Source: Smittia aterrima (lineage: Eukaryota; Arthropoda; Insecta; Diptera; Chironomidae). Taken from it: a stretch of DNA of 64,000 bases. The notes below the pieces were generated by a model. That model was not told where the DNA came from and searched no databases. It was given only the letters and a program-made list of their open reading frames with translations. The stretch covers positions 9,362,854-9,426,853 of the forward strand of contig CP093830.1 in the NCBI GenBank assembly GCA_033063855.1. The letters run 5' to 3'. The translations under genes and the position numbers were made by a program. Below are positions 50,183 through 63,500 of the stretch, piece after piece. Position 1 is the stretch's first letter; each line of letters begins with the position of its first letter.

Positions 50183-51979
50183 ATGGCCAGATGCATTTGC
50201 TGTAATAACACGAAATCCGATCGTGTGGAGTCATCACTTCAAGGCGACGTCTTGGAAATGTTCAACTTCGTTTGCTGTTTAGAGTTAACTGAGGTAATTT
50301 AATTTAGAAAATATTTTCTTATCGAAATCATTAAAATTTTTCTTATCCTCTCTCGTCGCATGAAGCCTGAAGAATCACAGGGGATCTGTAGTTATTGCAA
50401 CGATGAGCTCAAAGTATCCTTTAACTTCAAGAAGCGATGTCTGGAAATATTCGCCAACATTTACGAGCATCCAGTAAATGAAAGTCAAAACGATGACGAC
50501 GACTTCGCCTGCCTCGATGGACTTCTAGACCAAACCCTTCATGAAGATGAGAATTCCCTAAATCTTAATGATTTGCTAATACCGGAAGTATGTCTTGGGA
50601 ACTCAACCCTGAATGTATTGGATGTTAGTAGTAACACGAAATGTAGGTACTGCTTCATAGAGCTGGAGTCAAAGACAGAGTGCTTACTTCATATGGAATC
50701 ACATAAGGGAGATGATAAGCCATATAAATGTCCACAGGAAGGTTGTGAGAGTAGCTTCAAAGCCAGGAAGAACCTTAAAGATCATTACTTGGGTAAATAT
50801 TGATTTAATTGTTTTGAATGCGTTGACGCTAAAAGTTTTATCCTTGTAGTTCATTCAAATGAGAGGCCCTTCCCTTGTCACTTCTGTGAGCAAACCTTCA
50901 AAAGCAGTTCAAATCGATCGAAGCATGAGCGAAGGATCCACACGAAGGAGCGAAACGCAATGAAAAGAGCAAATGCATTTCACCAAAAATCTTCCGCAAA
51001 AGTGAAAGAAGCTTTGCCTTCTGGAGTCAAAATTAAAAGAGAAACCCCATCATCATCTGCTTTAGCAATACCCGTACTGACAACTGATGATGAAGACCGT
51101 ATTTTTAAGTGCGATCAAGAAGGTTGCGTTAGCAGTTTTAAATCTAGGAGCAGCCTAAGAGACCACCAAAAAGGTTTGAAACTAATTTTCTAATCTACGA
51201 ACAAAAATTTTATTTTATTTATTTTTAGTGCACAGTGACGAGAGACCTTATGCTTGTGCATTTTGTTCGAGTGCATTCAAGTCAAGCTCTAATCGGAGTA
51301 AGCATGAAAGAGGTTCACATACAGAGCAATATCAAAGAAGGAAGATGCTAAGAGAAGGCCATTGGTATGGCAAGCAAGAAAAAGTAGAAGAAGAAGAGGA
51401 AGAAGTGGAAATGCCACCACCTGCAAAGAAAATTAGAATCGCACTTGTTCATTCAAGAGCCATTAAGCAAGAGCCGAGTTCTTCGCCAAAGAAAGTAACA
51501 AATGAATTTCCTTGTCGATATTGCGATCGTGTCTTAAAAAGAGCTGATAACAGGGACAAGCACGAAGCAACACACAAGGACAATCGAGCTTTTGGTAAAC
51601 TTAAATTATCCGTTTGAAGTATTTTTGTTAAGTTCCGTTTCTAGATTGCGGATTCTGTTCAAAGAATTTTAATACGCAAGAGGACCTTAAAGCTCACACA
51701 AAGATACACACTGAGCCCACAAAATTATCGTGTTCACATCCAGGTTGCGAAGAAGTCTATCAAGACCGTCGTTCTTTAAAAGAACATGAGTCGACGCATT
51801 TGGGCGAAGATTATATCTGTGACGAGGAAAACTGCGGAAAAACTTATACATCACCAAAAGCTTTGAGAAATCACAAAAGGGTAAAACATGATGAAGATAA
51901 AGAGGAGATCTCGTGTGATATATGCCTGACTTCCTTTAAAAAGTCCCAACTAGCCGAGCACTTGAGGATTCACATTTAA
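50183..51979 (+). CDS. ZAD-C2H2 zinc-finger protein, about ten fingers
   Basis: Probable sequence-specific DNA-binding factor of the insect ZAD family. Five exons, 50183-50293, 50366-50792, 50850-51173, 51229-51594 and 51645-51979, encode 520 residues. The ZAD dimerisation module is split by intron 1: Cys pair in RCICCNNT, then SYCNDELKVSFNFKKRCLEIF. An acidic linker follows. C2H2 fingers include CPQEGCESSFKARKNLKDH, CHFCEQTFKSSSNRSKH, CDQEGCVSSFKSRSSLRDH, CAFCSSAFKSSSNRSKH, CRYCDRVLKRADNRDKH, CGFCSKNFNTQEDLKAH and three more at the C-terminus. Finger pairs 2-3 and 4-5 are near duplicates, each pair interrupted by an intron at the same codon phase. The acceptor of exon 2 (AAG at 50365) is weak and could shift slightly. 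ZAD genes expand by lineage, so no orthologue is named. Confidence 0.88.
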
Positions 51980-52068
51980 TAACATTAATTGTTTACACAT
52001 TTCTTTTGATACAAACACACGGCGATATAAATGAATGTGCGCCTAGGTTTACGACAAGAATTTTCTTA

Positions 52069-52074
52069 AATAAA
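52069..52074 (+). terminator. Poly(A) signal of the ZAD zinc-finger gene
   Basis: AATAAA about 90 bases past the stop codon at 51977-51979. Confidence 0.6.
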
Positions 52075-52170
52075 GTTTGTAGACTTAACTGAAAGGAAAT
52101 TGTGAAAACACCAGATTTTCATTAGAAACAAGAACTAGAACTTTTCCGATTTTTATTTTAGATCGTTGAT

Positions 52171-52386
52171 TTACACAGGAATTGCTGGCATGATCTCAAC
52201 TCCGACAAACTCCTTTGCTATCCTCACGCCGAAAGCAAAAACAGCGATTGATTTCACGACAGACCTAAAAAATGTTGAAATTATGAAATTTAAAGAAAAA
52301 CTCGAAAAGTTTTTATTTTACCATTGGAATTCATCGTTGTAAACATTCTTGAAGAAGCTGATGAAACTTGGTTTCTTTCCTTGCAT
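52171..52386 (-). CDS. TOM6-like small subunit of the mitochondrial outer-membrane translocase
   Basis: Two exons, 52386-52322 and 52264-52171, encode 52 residues. The join restores a Trp codon (TG|G). The protein has a basic N-terminus (MQGKKPSF), an amphipathic stretch SFFKNVYNDEFQW, one hydrophobic segment VVKSIAVFAFGVRIAKEF, and the C-terminal end GVEIMPAIPV. The order VY...DxF...FA-GV-A...MPA resembles animal TOMM6, a single-span protein that stabilises the TOM complex. Small size and modest similarity keep the assignment tentative; the exon structure is better supported than the name. It sits tail-to-tail with the zinc-finger gene and head-to-head with the dehydrogenase, 210 bases between start codons. 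Confidence 0.62.
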
Positions 52387-52596
52387 GTTGTCTTGTTTTT
52401 TTATCTTCTCGTTATCTACAGAGATTAATTCGAAGAATTTATTATTTTTTGGCTTAAATGCGTGTGACTGAGTTAGAGAGGTATGCGAACAAGATTGCAA
52501 GTTCAGATTTAAAAAGAGCGCGAAACCAGATTCGTGTCTGACATTGACAATCAATTTAGCTCTAATCTTACAACCAGCTCGATCTAAAATCTTAAA
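52387..52596. promoter_or_regulatory. Divergent promoter region, TOM6-like / short-chain dehydrogenase
   Basis: 210 bases between two opposite start codons. The minus-strand frame stays open through much of it, which allows an alternative upstream start for the small gene (in-frame ATG at 52554), but the shorter form matches the family better. Confidence 0.45.
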
Positions 52597-53539
52597 ATGG
52601 AGAAATGGGAAGGAAAAATTGCTGTTGTCACTGGAAGTGGATCAGGAATTGGTGCTGCCATATTTAAAGATTTAATTAAACACAAAATCGTCGCGATTGG
52701 TTTGGATATTCAAGTTGAAAATGTGGAAAAAATAATTGAAGGTCAAGGAGAAGATGCTAAGGGAAGAGCTTTTGCGTTCTATTGTAATGTCTCCAAGCCT
52801 GAATCAGTGAAAGAATGTTTCAAGAAGATTGAAGAACAATTTAATGTGATCCACATTCACGTGAACTGCGCTGGAATTGGAAGGTGAGTTTTGATATTGT
52901 TCGCTTGAAATCTCTGACAATGGAATCTCGATTCAGGAATGCTGACATTTTTGGCGACGATGAAGATTCTTTCCGCAAAATGAACGAAGTGATTGACACA
53001 AATTTGCGAGGTTTGGTTCAATGTACTCAAGAAGCTTTTCGGCTAATGAAGAAATCTGATGATTACTGTTTGATAATCAACATCAACTCAGTTGCTGGTC
53101 ATAAAGTCCCATTCTTAGACGTTTCGCTTAACGTTTACGGCGCTACAAAATATGGGGTCACCGCATTCACCGAAGCCGCTCGTCACGAACTTTTCAGAGC
53201 TAAAAACAAAAAGATTCGTGTGTCTGTGAGTATTCAAAACAATAAGTGAATAAAAGATAAAGAATTTTGTTCTTTCAGTCTCTTTCACCAGGAATCGTTG
53301 AAAGCAACTTCATTCGAGCGAGCGGGTATGCAGTGAAGGAGCAAACCGAAGAGATGTTCGAACGAATGCCGAAGTTGAAGCCTGAAGGTAAACTTAATCC
53401 TTCATCTTGATTCCTTTTAAACTAATTAATCATTTTTAATTCGTCAGCAATCTCTCAAGGCGCGATGTTTATCTTGAGCACTCCATACGAAGTAAATGTT
53501 TGCGAATTATTGATCCGATCAACTGGCGAAAAGGAGTAA
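52597..53539 (+). CDS. Short-chain dehydrogenase/reductase (DHRS11 / farnesol dehydrogenase-like)
   Basis: NAD(P)-dependent oxidoreductase of the classical SDR family. Four exons, 52597-52883, 52937-53225, 53279-53387 and 53448-53539, encode 258 residues, standard for the family. Motifs in order: cofactor-binding TGSGSGIG near the N-terminus, NCAGIG in place of the usual NNAG, catalytic Ser in INSVAGHKVP, the YGATK active site, and SPGIVESNF after it. The dehydrogenase start matches the family (MEKWEGKIAVVTG). Mosquito paralogues of this group include farnesol dehydrogenases of the juvenile-hormone pathway and other broad-substrate enzymes, so the substrate is not assigned. An Asp 18 residues after the glycine motif (LDIQ) would favour NAD over NADP; that is inference. 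Confidence 0.92.
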
Positions 53540-53655
53540 AAAATGTTTTCTTTTAAATTGTTTTGCATGTTCTTATTAATTAATTTTTGTTGAAAAGCCT
53601 TTTCATTTAAAAATATTTTATTTCGTTTGTTATCCGCCCTCTAAAAATTATTTCA

Positions 53656-53661
53656 AATAAA
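53656..53661 (+). terminator. Poly(A) signal of the short-chain dehydrogenase
   Basis: AATAAA about 115 bases past the stop codon. Confidence 0.5.
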
Positions 53662-53959
53662 ATCGTTAAAATATTTCATCGCGAGTTTCATTTTCCACTT
53701 CGTCGCTTCATCACAATCGTTGTGCAAAGAATAAGTTCAGTATCAGAGCGTCAGTTGGTGAAGGAAGAAGTTTATGTTCGCGGTCGAGAAAAATCGAATG
53801 TATTGAAAGCAAGAAGAGGAAAAATTGTTGAGCATAATTCTTGTGCCGATTGAATTCATGTGATTAAGAAAATTGAAAGAGGAGAAGAAAAACAAGTGAA
53901 ACGAATTATTAATTAAATCCCATTGAGTTTTGAGTGCTTTCAAGTCCCAGTGAATTATC

Positions 53960-54547
53960 ATGGAAAAGATGAATAAATTATTCTTTGGATTATTGATTCT
54001 ATCAATCATATCGAGTCAAATCGGTGAGTTAATTTTTTGCGCTAATAAGAAATGTGCGATATTCGTTTGAGGAAGAAAAATTCTTGAAACTCCGAACTGT
54101 TAGGAATTCTAACAAATTTATTTCTTCATATTTGCGGTGTTTGTTTCGAAAGTGCTATTTTTACACTTTTCTATGTGAAACTATCGCTTAGCGAAGTTTT
54201 TTTTAATGTAGCATTACCCGAGTTCTTTATGCTTAGCGCAGAAAAAAATCGAGGAATAGAAAGAAAGAGTTTTGTTTCATTAAAGACAGAGCGGAGATGA
54301 TCATTGCGTGTGTTACTTTGAAAAGATGTAAAACAACCGGCTATAAAGTGAAAGAATGAAAAATAATCCAGAGAACTCTTAAAAACCAGCAATTTCCATC
54401 TCAAGAATATTTTTGTGGTTCTCAGATGCTGCCGATGATGTTCGTGAGGCTCTTGAGAATGATGTGATTAAAATCGAGAAAAGATTCATTTTCTCTCGTT
54501 CGCTATGCTTCAAAAAATTAAACGTCGCTCACCACGAATCGAATTGA
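53960..54547 (+). CDS. Candidate short secreted peptide precursor (or first exons of a longer secreted protein)
   Basis: Exon 53960-54023 begins with ATG and encodes a clear signal peptide (KLFFGLLILSIISSQI), ending in a good donor (G|GTGAGT). A T-rich acceptor ends at 54425. Joining the two restores an Asp codon and continues IDAADDVREALENDVIKI, then a dibasic EKR, then about 20 more residues to a TGA at 54545-54547 (61 residues in all). The layout of signal peptide, acidic spacer and dibasic site resembles a prohormone, but I do not recognise the family and there is no amidation motif. It could instead be the start of a longer gene using an unseen donor in the following 9 kb. The intron is 402 bases. 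Confidence 0.4.
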
Positions 54548-57500
54548 ACTGTAATTTACAACATTTCCTTGCGTTATCGCGAGTCGAACCGGAGATTGCG
54601 TAAATTCAGGTTCGTTGAGATTGCAGCCTTCGATCAACTCTTAAGCAATTAATTGCCGCGACTAATGAGCGTTAAAAGAAAAACGTTGTGATAAAATGTG
54701 TTATGCAAATGATTGAGAAACACATGTAGTTGAGTTCTTAAATATGGCTTTCGCGAGTTTAGTTGGGGAAGGATCATAAATTAAGTCAAATGGTTGCGGC
54801 AGATTTTTCAATTTCGTGAGATTATAAAGGACGACCTTCCACTCCTTGAAACATTGGAATTCGCGTGAGATTTTAAGCAGTTTCGCCTCGCTAGCTCGTA
54901 AAAAACGAATCACGAGTGAAAGAAAAACTAATGACGTCAGTCATGCGTCGGATTAAACTTTATTGATGGCATTGAAATCCTTGGTGACATTATTGCGGCG
55001 TTTGTACGGACCATTAACATTTAATTAGATGATTGAGGCGCCACTGAAAATCATAAATTGATTTTTCCTTCAACTTCTCCTCCTCGACCGTTTGGCACAT
55101 AAAATCGCGTGGCTCAAGTTCGTAAAAGAATTTTTCATTTTCTCCAATTAATTTGCTTTCTTTCTCGGCTTTGTCTTCATCGCTTCGTGACGAGATAACG
55201 AGATTTTCCGGGACTGGAATTTACAAGAATAATTTGTGCTTTTCGAGGAGTGTCTGTCGGTCATTTGACCTGTGGTTCATGATAAGTTATTGATTCCCGG
55301 GGTTAATCATCTGAAACTGCCATTTCTCTCTATTTTCGGAACAAAGGAAACTGTCAGACACTAGACGAAGAAAACTCAAAAGAAAAACTTTAAAAATTAT
55401 TTATATTCTCCTTTAGTTGAATGTGGTTTTGTGGGATGCATCGTCGAGTCATTCTCTCTCATCGTTAGACGCGATTCTCGCTTCAGTTCACATCGACGGG
55501 CACTTTAGACGCGCCCGACTCTAAAAATGTAATAAATTTTTGTTGAAAATACAATTTTTTGTTATAATTTGAAGATGTTTCTCTCTCTCTCTCGACGCGA
55601 TAGGGAACACATGTCTGGTGTAATATTAAAAGAGCGTCCATTCAAGAGTTTGTTGATGCTTTTCGCGTATTTATCTCGACGATGTACATTCCTCGCTCTC
55701 TCTGCTGTGACGTGGAAATTCTATAAACAATGAAGCAGGAAAAAAATCAGAGGAAAAGTCACGTTGTTGACATTTGCCGACGATCGGCATAGCGAAACTT
55801 CCGGATTGCTCATTAATTCAAAATGCAACATGCAGTAATTAATAATTGCCCTTGTTTATGTGAATGCGATAATAATTAAGAAAGAATATCTTTCGCCGAA
55901 TGAAAAATGTTCATTTAATTTCTGACACAATTTTCATTTCGAGAAACATTTCTTTTCGCCTTTGAAAATCTATTTTTCAATTGTTTTACAACGTCGACCA
56001 TTAAACTTGATCGTTTACAATTGAGATTCAAAGTTTAAAGGCTTGATATGTTCTTTGAGACTATCTCAACGTTGTATGTAACCCTGAGGAGCAACAAAAC
56101 AATTCGTGATGTTGGTTTTGGCAGCGAATCTTTAGAAACTTCATTGCAGGAGGTTTTGGGAAGAAAGTTCATTTACGTCACGTGCTAAGATTATTTCAAG
56201 ACTCATCATTATCTTTCGTTCAAGTTCGCTGATTGTTTAATTATATTTTATTGGTCTTCACGCTTTATTGAATGAAACTGATCGATCGACCCACATTGAG
56301 TCATCAACTCGATGTACACAATTACATCAGAAAACTTTAAACATGTGAAATCAATTGAAAGTCTTTGCCGTTCGTCTTTGAAATTGAAACTTTCCGAAAC
56401 ATCAAAACACATTAAAAATCCATTAAAAATCTAATTAATCTCTCAGCGGCGCTTAAAACTTAGTGGGACAAGTTGAAAGTTCAAGGAATTCAATTTTCTG
56501 TCGATCGAGATAGTTCGATTGAGCTCCACGGGAGTAAAAAAGAAAATGATTTCATCTTCAAAGTCGGATTTGGAATTGTTCCATTAAAACGAGAATGAAA
56601 CGTAATCTCTTAGCGCTTTTCGAATCAAATTTGGTATTCAGATCAGAAATTTTTAAAAGTTCTTGGAGAGAGAGGGGGCGACTTGGTCAATGACGTATTC
56701 AAATGTTTGAGTCACTTGCTCTTATGGAAATCCCTTGTGACTCAAGTGAAGACGTCGTAAGACGAGGAGAAGAAGAAAACAAGTTTCTTTCTAATTTGAT
56801 AGTGAAACAGCAAGAGCGTTAATCTCACTCCAAGAATCCAAGAGCTCTCGTGCTTTGTGCTCAGAAAAATTAGTTTCGACCGCGACTCAAAGAATTTTAT
56901 TGTGACTGCCGCAGATTGAACGAGATCGTTTCATAAGACGACGACGGAAACGAACTTGTTCTTGAGAAAGGCAAAAAAGCGAACATCCTGACATGAGTTC
57001 ATAGGGCGATGAGTAGTCATCGGCAAGTCTGATCTCAGATGAGCACAAACAAAAATCATTGATGGCTTCAGACGAATCGTTAATTGCTTGGTTTGGCTGT
57101 GGAGTGAAGAATAAACAGAAATTATTCATCGATTGCTTCATCAATTTATTCTAGAACCTTGCCTGTCACGCGCGCAGCCTTTTCCTTGAACTTGAATCGA
57201 CAGTTGTTTCGTCGACTTGCGAACATTTTCTCCAATTATGATTCACATGCAAAAATTCGTGTCAACCGAATTTGGCCGGAAGATTAAGTCATCGAAAAAA
57301 AATCGAAGAAATTTACGAGTCGAGTGATGTCACGTCAGCGATTTATTTATTTCCTTTCCCGCACAATCGCCAAAAATAAAAACACAAAAGTCTGAATTGA
57401 TAATTTGAACAAATTTTCTAAAACATTTTACACATCGCGACGCAGAGAAGTCTGTCAAGCAGAAAAAAATTTGTTATTTCGGCGGGTCGTCAACGATGTG

Positions 57501-60500
57501 ATGATAAGTCGCTCGCAATCGATGATGACGTCGAGTGACGAGGGCAAAGGCCTAACCGGCTCGTCGCTCTTTTATTACAAGCGCAAACAAATTTATTCGC
57601 AATTGAAACGTTCTTTTGTCACTTGAGATGAAAACGAGACCAATGGGGGTGAGTGCATGATGACTTTCGGAAGAAAAACAACAAAATTATAATCGAGAAG
57701 AGGTCAACGAACTTTTCGTGAAATAAGTTTTCTGTTTACTCACTCGAAATTGATTATCAATGAAGAGGAAAATATTGCAACAATCTAAAAGAGGGGAGCG
57801 ATGTAAGTTTCGCCCCCCAACATTGTTGCACGCTAAGCATGTAAATTTTATGCAATGATTTACGACCCGAAATGGCTTAACGATGGAATGAATGAAATAT
57901 CGTGCGTAATTTTTCAATGTGACGAGTCATCCTTCAATGAGTCACAACGAGGAAAATCTTCAAGTTACAGCGAAGAAAGAAAATTGATTGCCATCCAATT
58001 CATTATCAACGAACAGTGAGCATTTCTATGGCAGCGCTGATTCATCGATGAAGAAAAAAGTGTGACGATCATCAACACAGAGACGTTTAATTGAAACGAT
58101 TTGCTTTAATTGAAATTACTTTCTTTCTATCTTGTTCTCATCTCTTTCGAGTTATTTGAGCTTGGAATGTGCGGGCCTTAAATAAAAGTCACAAGCGCCT
58201 TCGTCGTCAAAACGAGATCATCAGTCATGTTATTAAAAATTATGAAGATGAAGTGCAGTTAAAGTGGATGGATCGATCTCTTTGAAGATCCGCAAGAACC
58301 CTCGAGACATGGGAAACTGTTGAACACGTTGTCGTCATCGTCTTCGTGTTGGGTAAGCAAAACAGGATTTATTAAAAGCCGAACAGCGACGACAAATGAA
58401 GAAATGCATAAATATTTTCTGGTTTTCTTGATTTACGAGCGATGAAGGTCATTAAAGGGACCCTTGGTTTCGCATGCATCACATAACTCATGTTCTGACG
58501 GGATGTGACTTTGAAACTTCTTTGCTACTTTCCCCTGAAAGGATCTACAAATATTTATGTGGCTGGGCCACCGAAATGAGCAATGAAATTTGTTAAGGGC
58601 TGAATGCTTCCCATTCAACTTTCTCTCTAGTGTTAAAAAGCATTTAAGAGCCGTTTATGAAGCGAGAGGAAAACTTACAAATATTAAGCGTTATGACAAT
58701 GCGCGAGGGGAGAGTTGAAACGAAGTTAAATGAAGTCGACGCGATCGTATTGATTTCATATGATGGAGAGTCTCGTTGAGATTCTTTATGATTATTTTAT
58801 TTTCGTTTATCTTTATTGAAAATCAAGAGAAGATTGCGAGAAACGCAAGGGATGTAGCGAGGCCTGCAATTTACTAATTGACTTCCCCTTCTTTCGACCC
58901 TGAGACTTTTGCAGCTTTTTCTGCAGCGTCATTGAGTTCTCAAAGAAACCTGGCGCTCTAATGTCGATTATTTGACGGAGAAGATGCCTGATGTGTCTCT
59001 TAATTCGTCTACAAGTAGTCATGCTGTGCACATATCTCTCCTTTACCATCGCAAAGGATCGCAGTTCGAATTTCTGGGAAGTGGTGCAAAGATGCAGAAA
59101 CGGAGGGAAGAAGAATCTTCAGGGGCGAACAAAGACATACTTTAGATCGATCATCCAGTTATGAAGCTCGTAAAAAAGCAGCTCAAGGCTTCTAACACTT
59201 TCTAGTCAAAAAAAAGGAAAAGGTGCAACTGGAGAGCGGAGCCAATCCCTTGATTAGTCGTTCGCTGTACATTTTACATCGTAAAAAATATTCAAGAATG
59301 AAGCAAAAGTGTTTGTTCGACAACACGAACCCAAAGCATTGTAGAAAAAGGTTCCTTTCCGCTTACCTGCCATTCCTTTCCATACGTCTCCGATATGCAT
59401 CAGACATTTGTATGCAGTTGACGTTCACCTTGAGATGTTTCGTGTGTTAGGAGCTTCGTGTGTCCATTCACTCGATAGTAACCATGGAAAATCTTTGTGC
59501 AAACAGCAGCAAGAAAAGTCAAAGCAAAGAAACGTTAATCGCTGAATGAAAAAAAAAGAAATGCAGCTCGGCAGGTAAAAAGAGCGAAATGTGAAATTGG
59601 ATTGGTAGCGTGTAATGCACGTTAGGGGTGAGGCATCATTTGAAATGAATCACATAAATTATTAATAAACTCTCTCTCTCGTCCCCGGCATAATCTCAAC
59701 TGTTCCCAATCGATAACGGAAGAAATCGAAGAAAGGGTGACGATGCTCTCATTCGGTGCGATGCAGTTAATTAAAGTAATTTGCAGGGCAATCGCTTCAC
59801 AGAGACGACGACGCTTTAAATTCAAGTCGTCTAGAAATTATCAGTGGTGACGCTCGGGTTTAGGAAGTTCAAATGAACTTTTGTTTGCTTATTCATTTCT
59901 CTTTCGGTGTCGAGAGAGCAAGATGTATTTGATGATCGTCAACTTTGTGTAAATTTCCTCGCTGCAGCATGGAACGTTCATTATGTATCCAGCTCACAAT
60001 TGGAGCCCCGAAACAAAACAAAAAAAGCGATGAAGAAGAGGAAAAGACTCTGTAACCTGGTGTTTGAATTACAATGCAAATAGACACAAAGAAATGTTTT
60101 TTCATGTTGAATGAGAGAGATTAAGATGGAATGTTTATGAGTGTACGGACTGTGTGCTCGTGATTCTTCAAGTTGAAAGTGATGCTGAGAATGAAACAAG
60201 AAGGTTTGTTGATGATCTTTCTCATAAGGTCGCCTCCTACCTTAAAGCCAGTTTCGTTTCGCTGGCCGGGGATCCTCCCGATTCTCTTGCACCTTTTGCC
60301 TTTTGTTGTCTGTGCACGTAATCGTTTCGCTCTTTGCTTCATTCTTACCACGAAATTCTAAAGAAACCCCAGAAAAATTATTCGGGAATTTGATACTTTC
60401 CTTGTTCTTCTTCGCTTTGCATTTCTATGATTCAGTTGATCGCAACACAAACAGAGTGATGTGCTCATTGGTTCTAAGCGAGAGGAAGAAAGTTTTTTCG

Positions 60501-63500
60501 TAAACAGTTCACCAGCTGCATCGACGCTTCATTAACAATTCCTGATGCACCATTTCATTGTTCGTGTAATGAGCCATGTCATTCGAAATGTTGTGCTGCG
60601 TAACCATAACGAAATGCTCGCTTACAACCACAGCGACTTCAAATTTATTGGAAAATTCCTCTTACGTAACGTGCGAGGAAAATTCACGACGAATGCGATT
60701 CGACGAAAGACGATTTCATCGCCAGACTTTCTTCCTATCCCATGTTGAAGAGGAAAAACGTGAGAACGCGGTTGCAGTTTTTTTTTTCTTTCTTTCTTTA
60801 ATTCGGTTTAGGAAAACGTAAATTTAGGTCAGAGAAAATAAATCGTGCGATCGAAATAAAAATAAGCACAGCGTAGTTTTCTTTCAAATAAATAAACGCA
60901 ACTAACTTCTTAGGGTGCGTTGGGAAATTTCGTCGAGAGCGATTTAAATGTCGTTTCCTAGAAAAATTCTCGCTTTGCGTTCATCACGCAATCCATAAAC
61001 CCTCCCCACGCGATCTTCTCACTTTCGTTTCGTTGCAATGAAGCTCGGAAAATGCGAAGACATTAACATTTGTTCATTCAGTGCATTCGTTTGACTTGTG
61101 GTTTCAAACGAAATAGCGCGAATCATTCACAAAAGAATGAGAGATGCCGCAGCATTAAATTGCTTCGCACTGCTCAAAGGAATTTGTCCCATAATAATTT
61201 TCTCTAAAAGAAAACATCGCTCGCTCTCTTATTATTATCTATTCGTTTCGTCTTCATTACGAGGAGGAATGTCTTCTGAGCTCCGATTATTTTTATGAGT
61301 CATCCATAATTTATTACACCAACAACATAAAAATAGTTTACCCAACACTCTCCGAATATGCTTTGTTAGCTCGCGCAGCATCTACAACCTCGACCGTCCC
61401 TTACCGACAAAAGTTATTAATGTCAGCTTCAGAGTGAATCTCGTGTTTACGCAATCACAATGAGACACATTCACGATACGCTCTTTGTTTACTTAACTTC
61501 GTTAAACAACAGATTAGAGCGGATCATAATTTATTCTCCTATTTGGATTAACATAAAAACATGTTGTGAACTGCGATAGAGCCATTTGCTCCCAAGAGAC
61601 TTTCCAGCCGACATGAAATTAATTTTCTTCGTTTCCGAGTTCGAGCATTAGGTCAAGGATAGTGAGAATTTAATGGAAATTTAGTGCACATTAAGCTGCA
61701 TTCGTAACCTTGTGATTACCGGATTTATGTTTGTGCCAAATGCGAAAAATATTTTCCAGGACGAAACCTTGAATGTTAAGAAACTTTTTGGCAGAAAGGT
61801 ATTTGGCAGATGATTGAAATGAATATTGAAACTTTGTTGAGAGTTCTCTCAAGGGGATGTTTTGATGATGAGTCAGCAAGGGAGGATGAAGAGGCCTTGA
61901 CGATGAAGGCGCCTATTGAGAGGATGCACACGAGATCTAGTCAAGTGGAAACCTGTCCAGGGTCAGTAAGCAGCTTCCATCTGTCATCGCTCAATGTTTT
62001 CTCAAACCAAACGATTCACTGACTCATTCAAAATACTAACAACGACCCTCGATATCTCGCCTGAATTGAAAAATGATTTCGATGGGAAGAAAAACATTTC
62101 GTTCGAAAAAATCGATGAACACACAACGAAAGTGCTCCAGAGTCTGGATGTCGCCAAGAGTCTCGGGATGTGTAATTTGCTTTCCTTGTCTTGACGATTG
62201 TGCATCGCCATCAAGTATCTCAGAAACGTTTCTTCCGTCTCATTTACTCACACACACTCTGTTACTGTAATCGGAAAATTGTCCTTCATTGTTCATGTGA
62301 TTTTACGATTTTTGTTGTTAGTAATCAACAACTCAACGGATGGCGACTGTGGCGAGAGAGTGGAAAGTTTCGAATTAAATGCTTCAGCTTCCATTTGCGT
62401 AATTGCTTTGCTGAAAGTTTTCCACTTAATATTTATTTGTGTGTCACTATGTCTGCCTTCCACCCACGCTACAACTCATCGCTATTGTTGTCGCCTGCAG
62501 TCGCTAATAGTCAGCGCGTCTCGCGCTCCGCGCAGCAGCAGCTGGAAGCATTTCGCCGTCAATTAATTTCTTTATCGCTTCATCGTCGGTTGAAGCCAAA
62601 AGCCGAATACTTAATAGCTTTGGGGCGAATGACCACTCAAGACAACCGCGACGTCTTTCTCGCGAGTAGACTAACGTGTTCAGCTGTCCGTGAAGATTGA
62701 TTTCTTGCTTCCTCCTACGAAAACTAATGCCATTAATCCAATTTCACGCCCAGATCACGCGACACAGAATTGTATCTATTTTCAAATGAATGTGAGCGCA
62801 GATCACAAATTGCAACATGTGCAAACTAAATTTTCAGATCTGCGTGATGCAAATTTCAAATTTCACTGCCAAATGTCTCAATCCGCCCACGTCGCGTCAA
62901 GTAAACATTTTTCTTTTGAACTTTAAACGTTCAAAAATATTTAAGGCGAGAAAATAATTTGTAAGGAACAATGACTGCTAATTCCAGCGTTTGTGCAAGC
63001 ATAATTGATTCAAATTGATGTGCTAAGGCGGGGGGACTAACAGACGCTGTCAATTCTTCTTGGAAAGCTTTCAAAACAACATAATTTGCGTCCACGTCAC
63101 GTCGACCGCGAAAAGTTGAGAAATGTGGTATGAGAATTTACGAGTCACGATCGTCAATGAAGTCAGTGATTCTCATCTTGAGTGTTTTTCTTATTCTTTT
63201 GAAGAAAATATTTTTAATGAGCGCTCCCAGCATCGACAGAGAGGTTGACAGGAAGTTCGCCACTAACGGGAGATGAGATTTTGTCGCCGAGAGGTTTCAC
63301 CTTTCACGAGTTTTCTCCTCTCTTTCGTCTCTGCTTTTATGTTCCACATCTTTTGATGAGCTTTATGTTACGATGCGTGAATAATCAAGCGAGCATCTCA
63401 ACCAACAACCACAGGCGAATTTTTAATTAAACTTCAACAGTTTTTCTCCGCGCTCCGCCTATTTGTCGAATGAATCAACGCGGACATTCCTCGAAACATT

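Noticed and set aside
54570..54605. B-box-like motif (GGTTCGACT on the minus strand), a possible tRNA
   Set aside because: The flanking bases do not form a T-stem and no A box or acceptor stem is present.
62191..62700. 169-codon plus-strand frame, with a competing 122-codon frame at 62198-62566
   Set aside because: Two overlapping frames of similar quality, no recognisable motif, low coding character.
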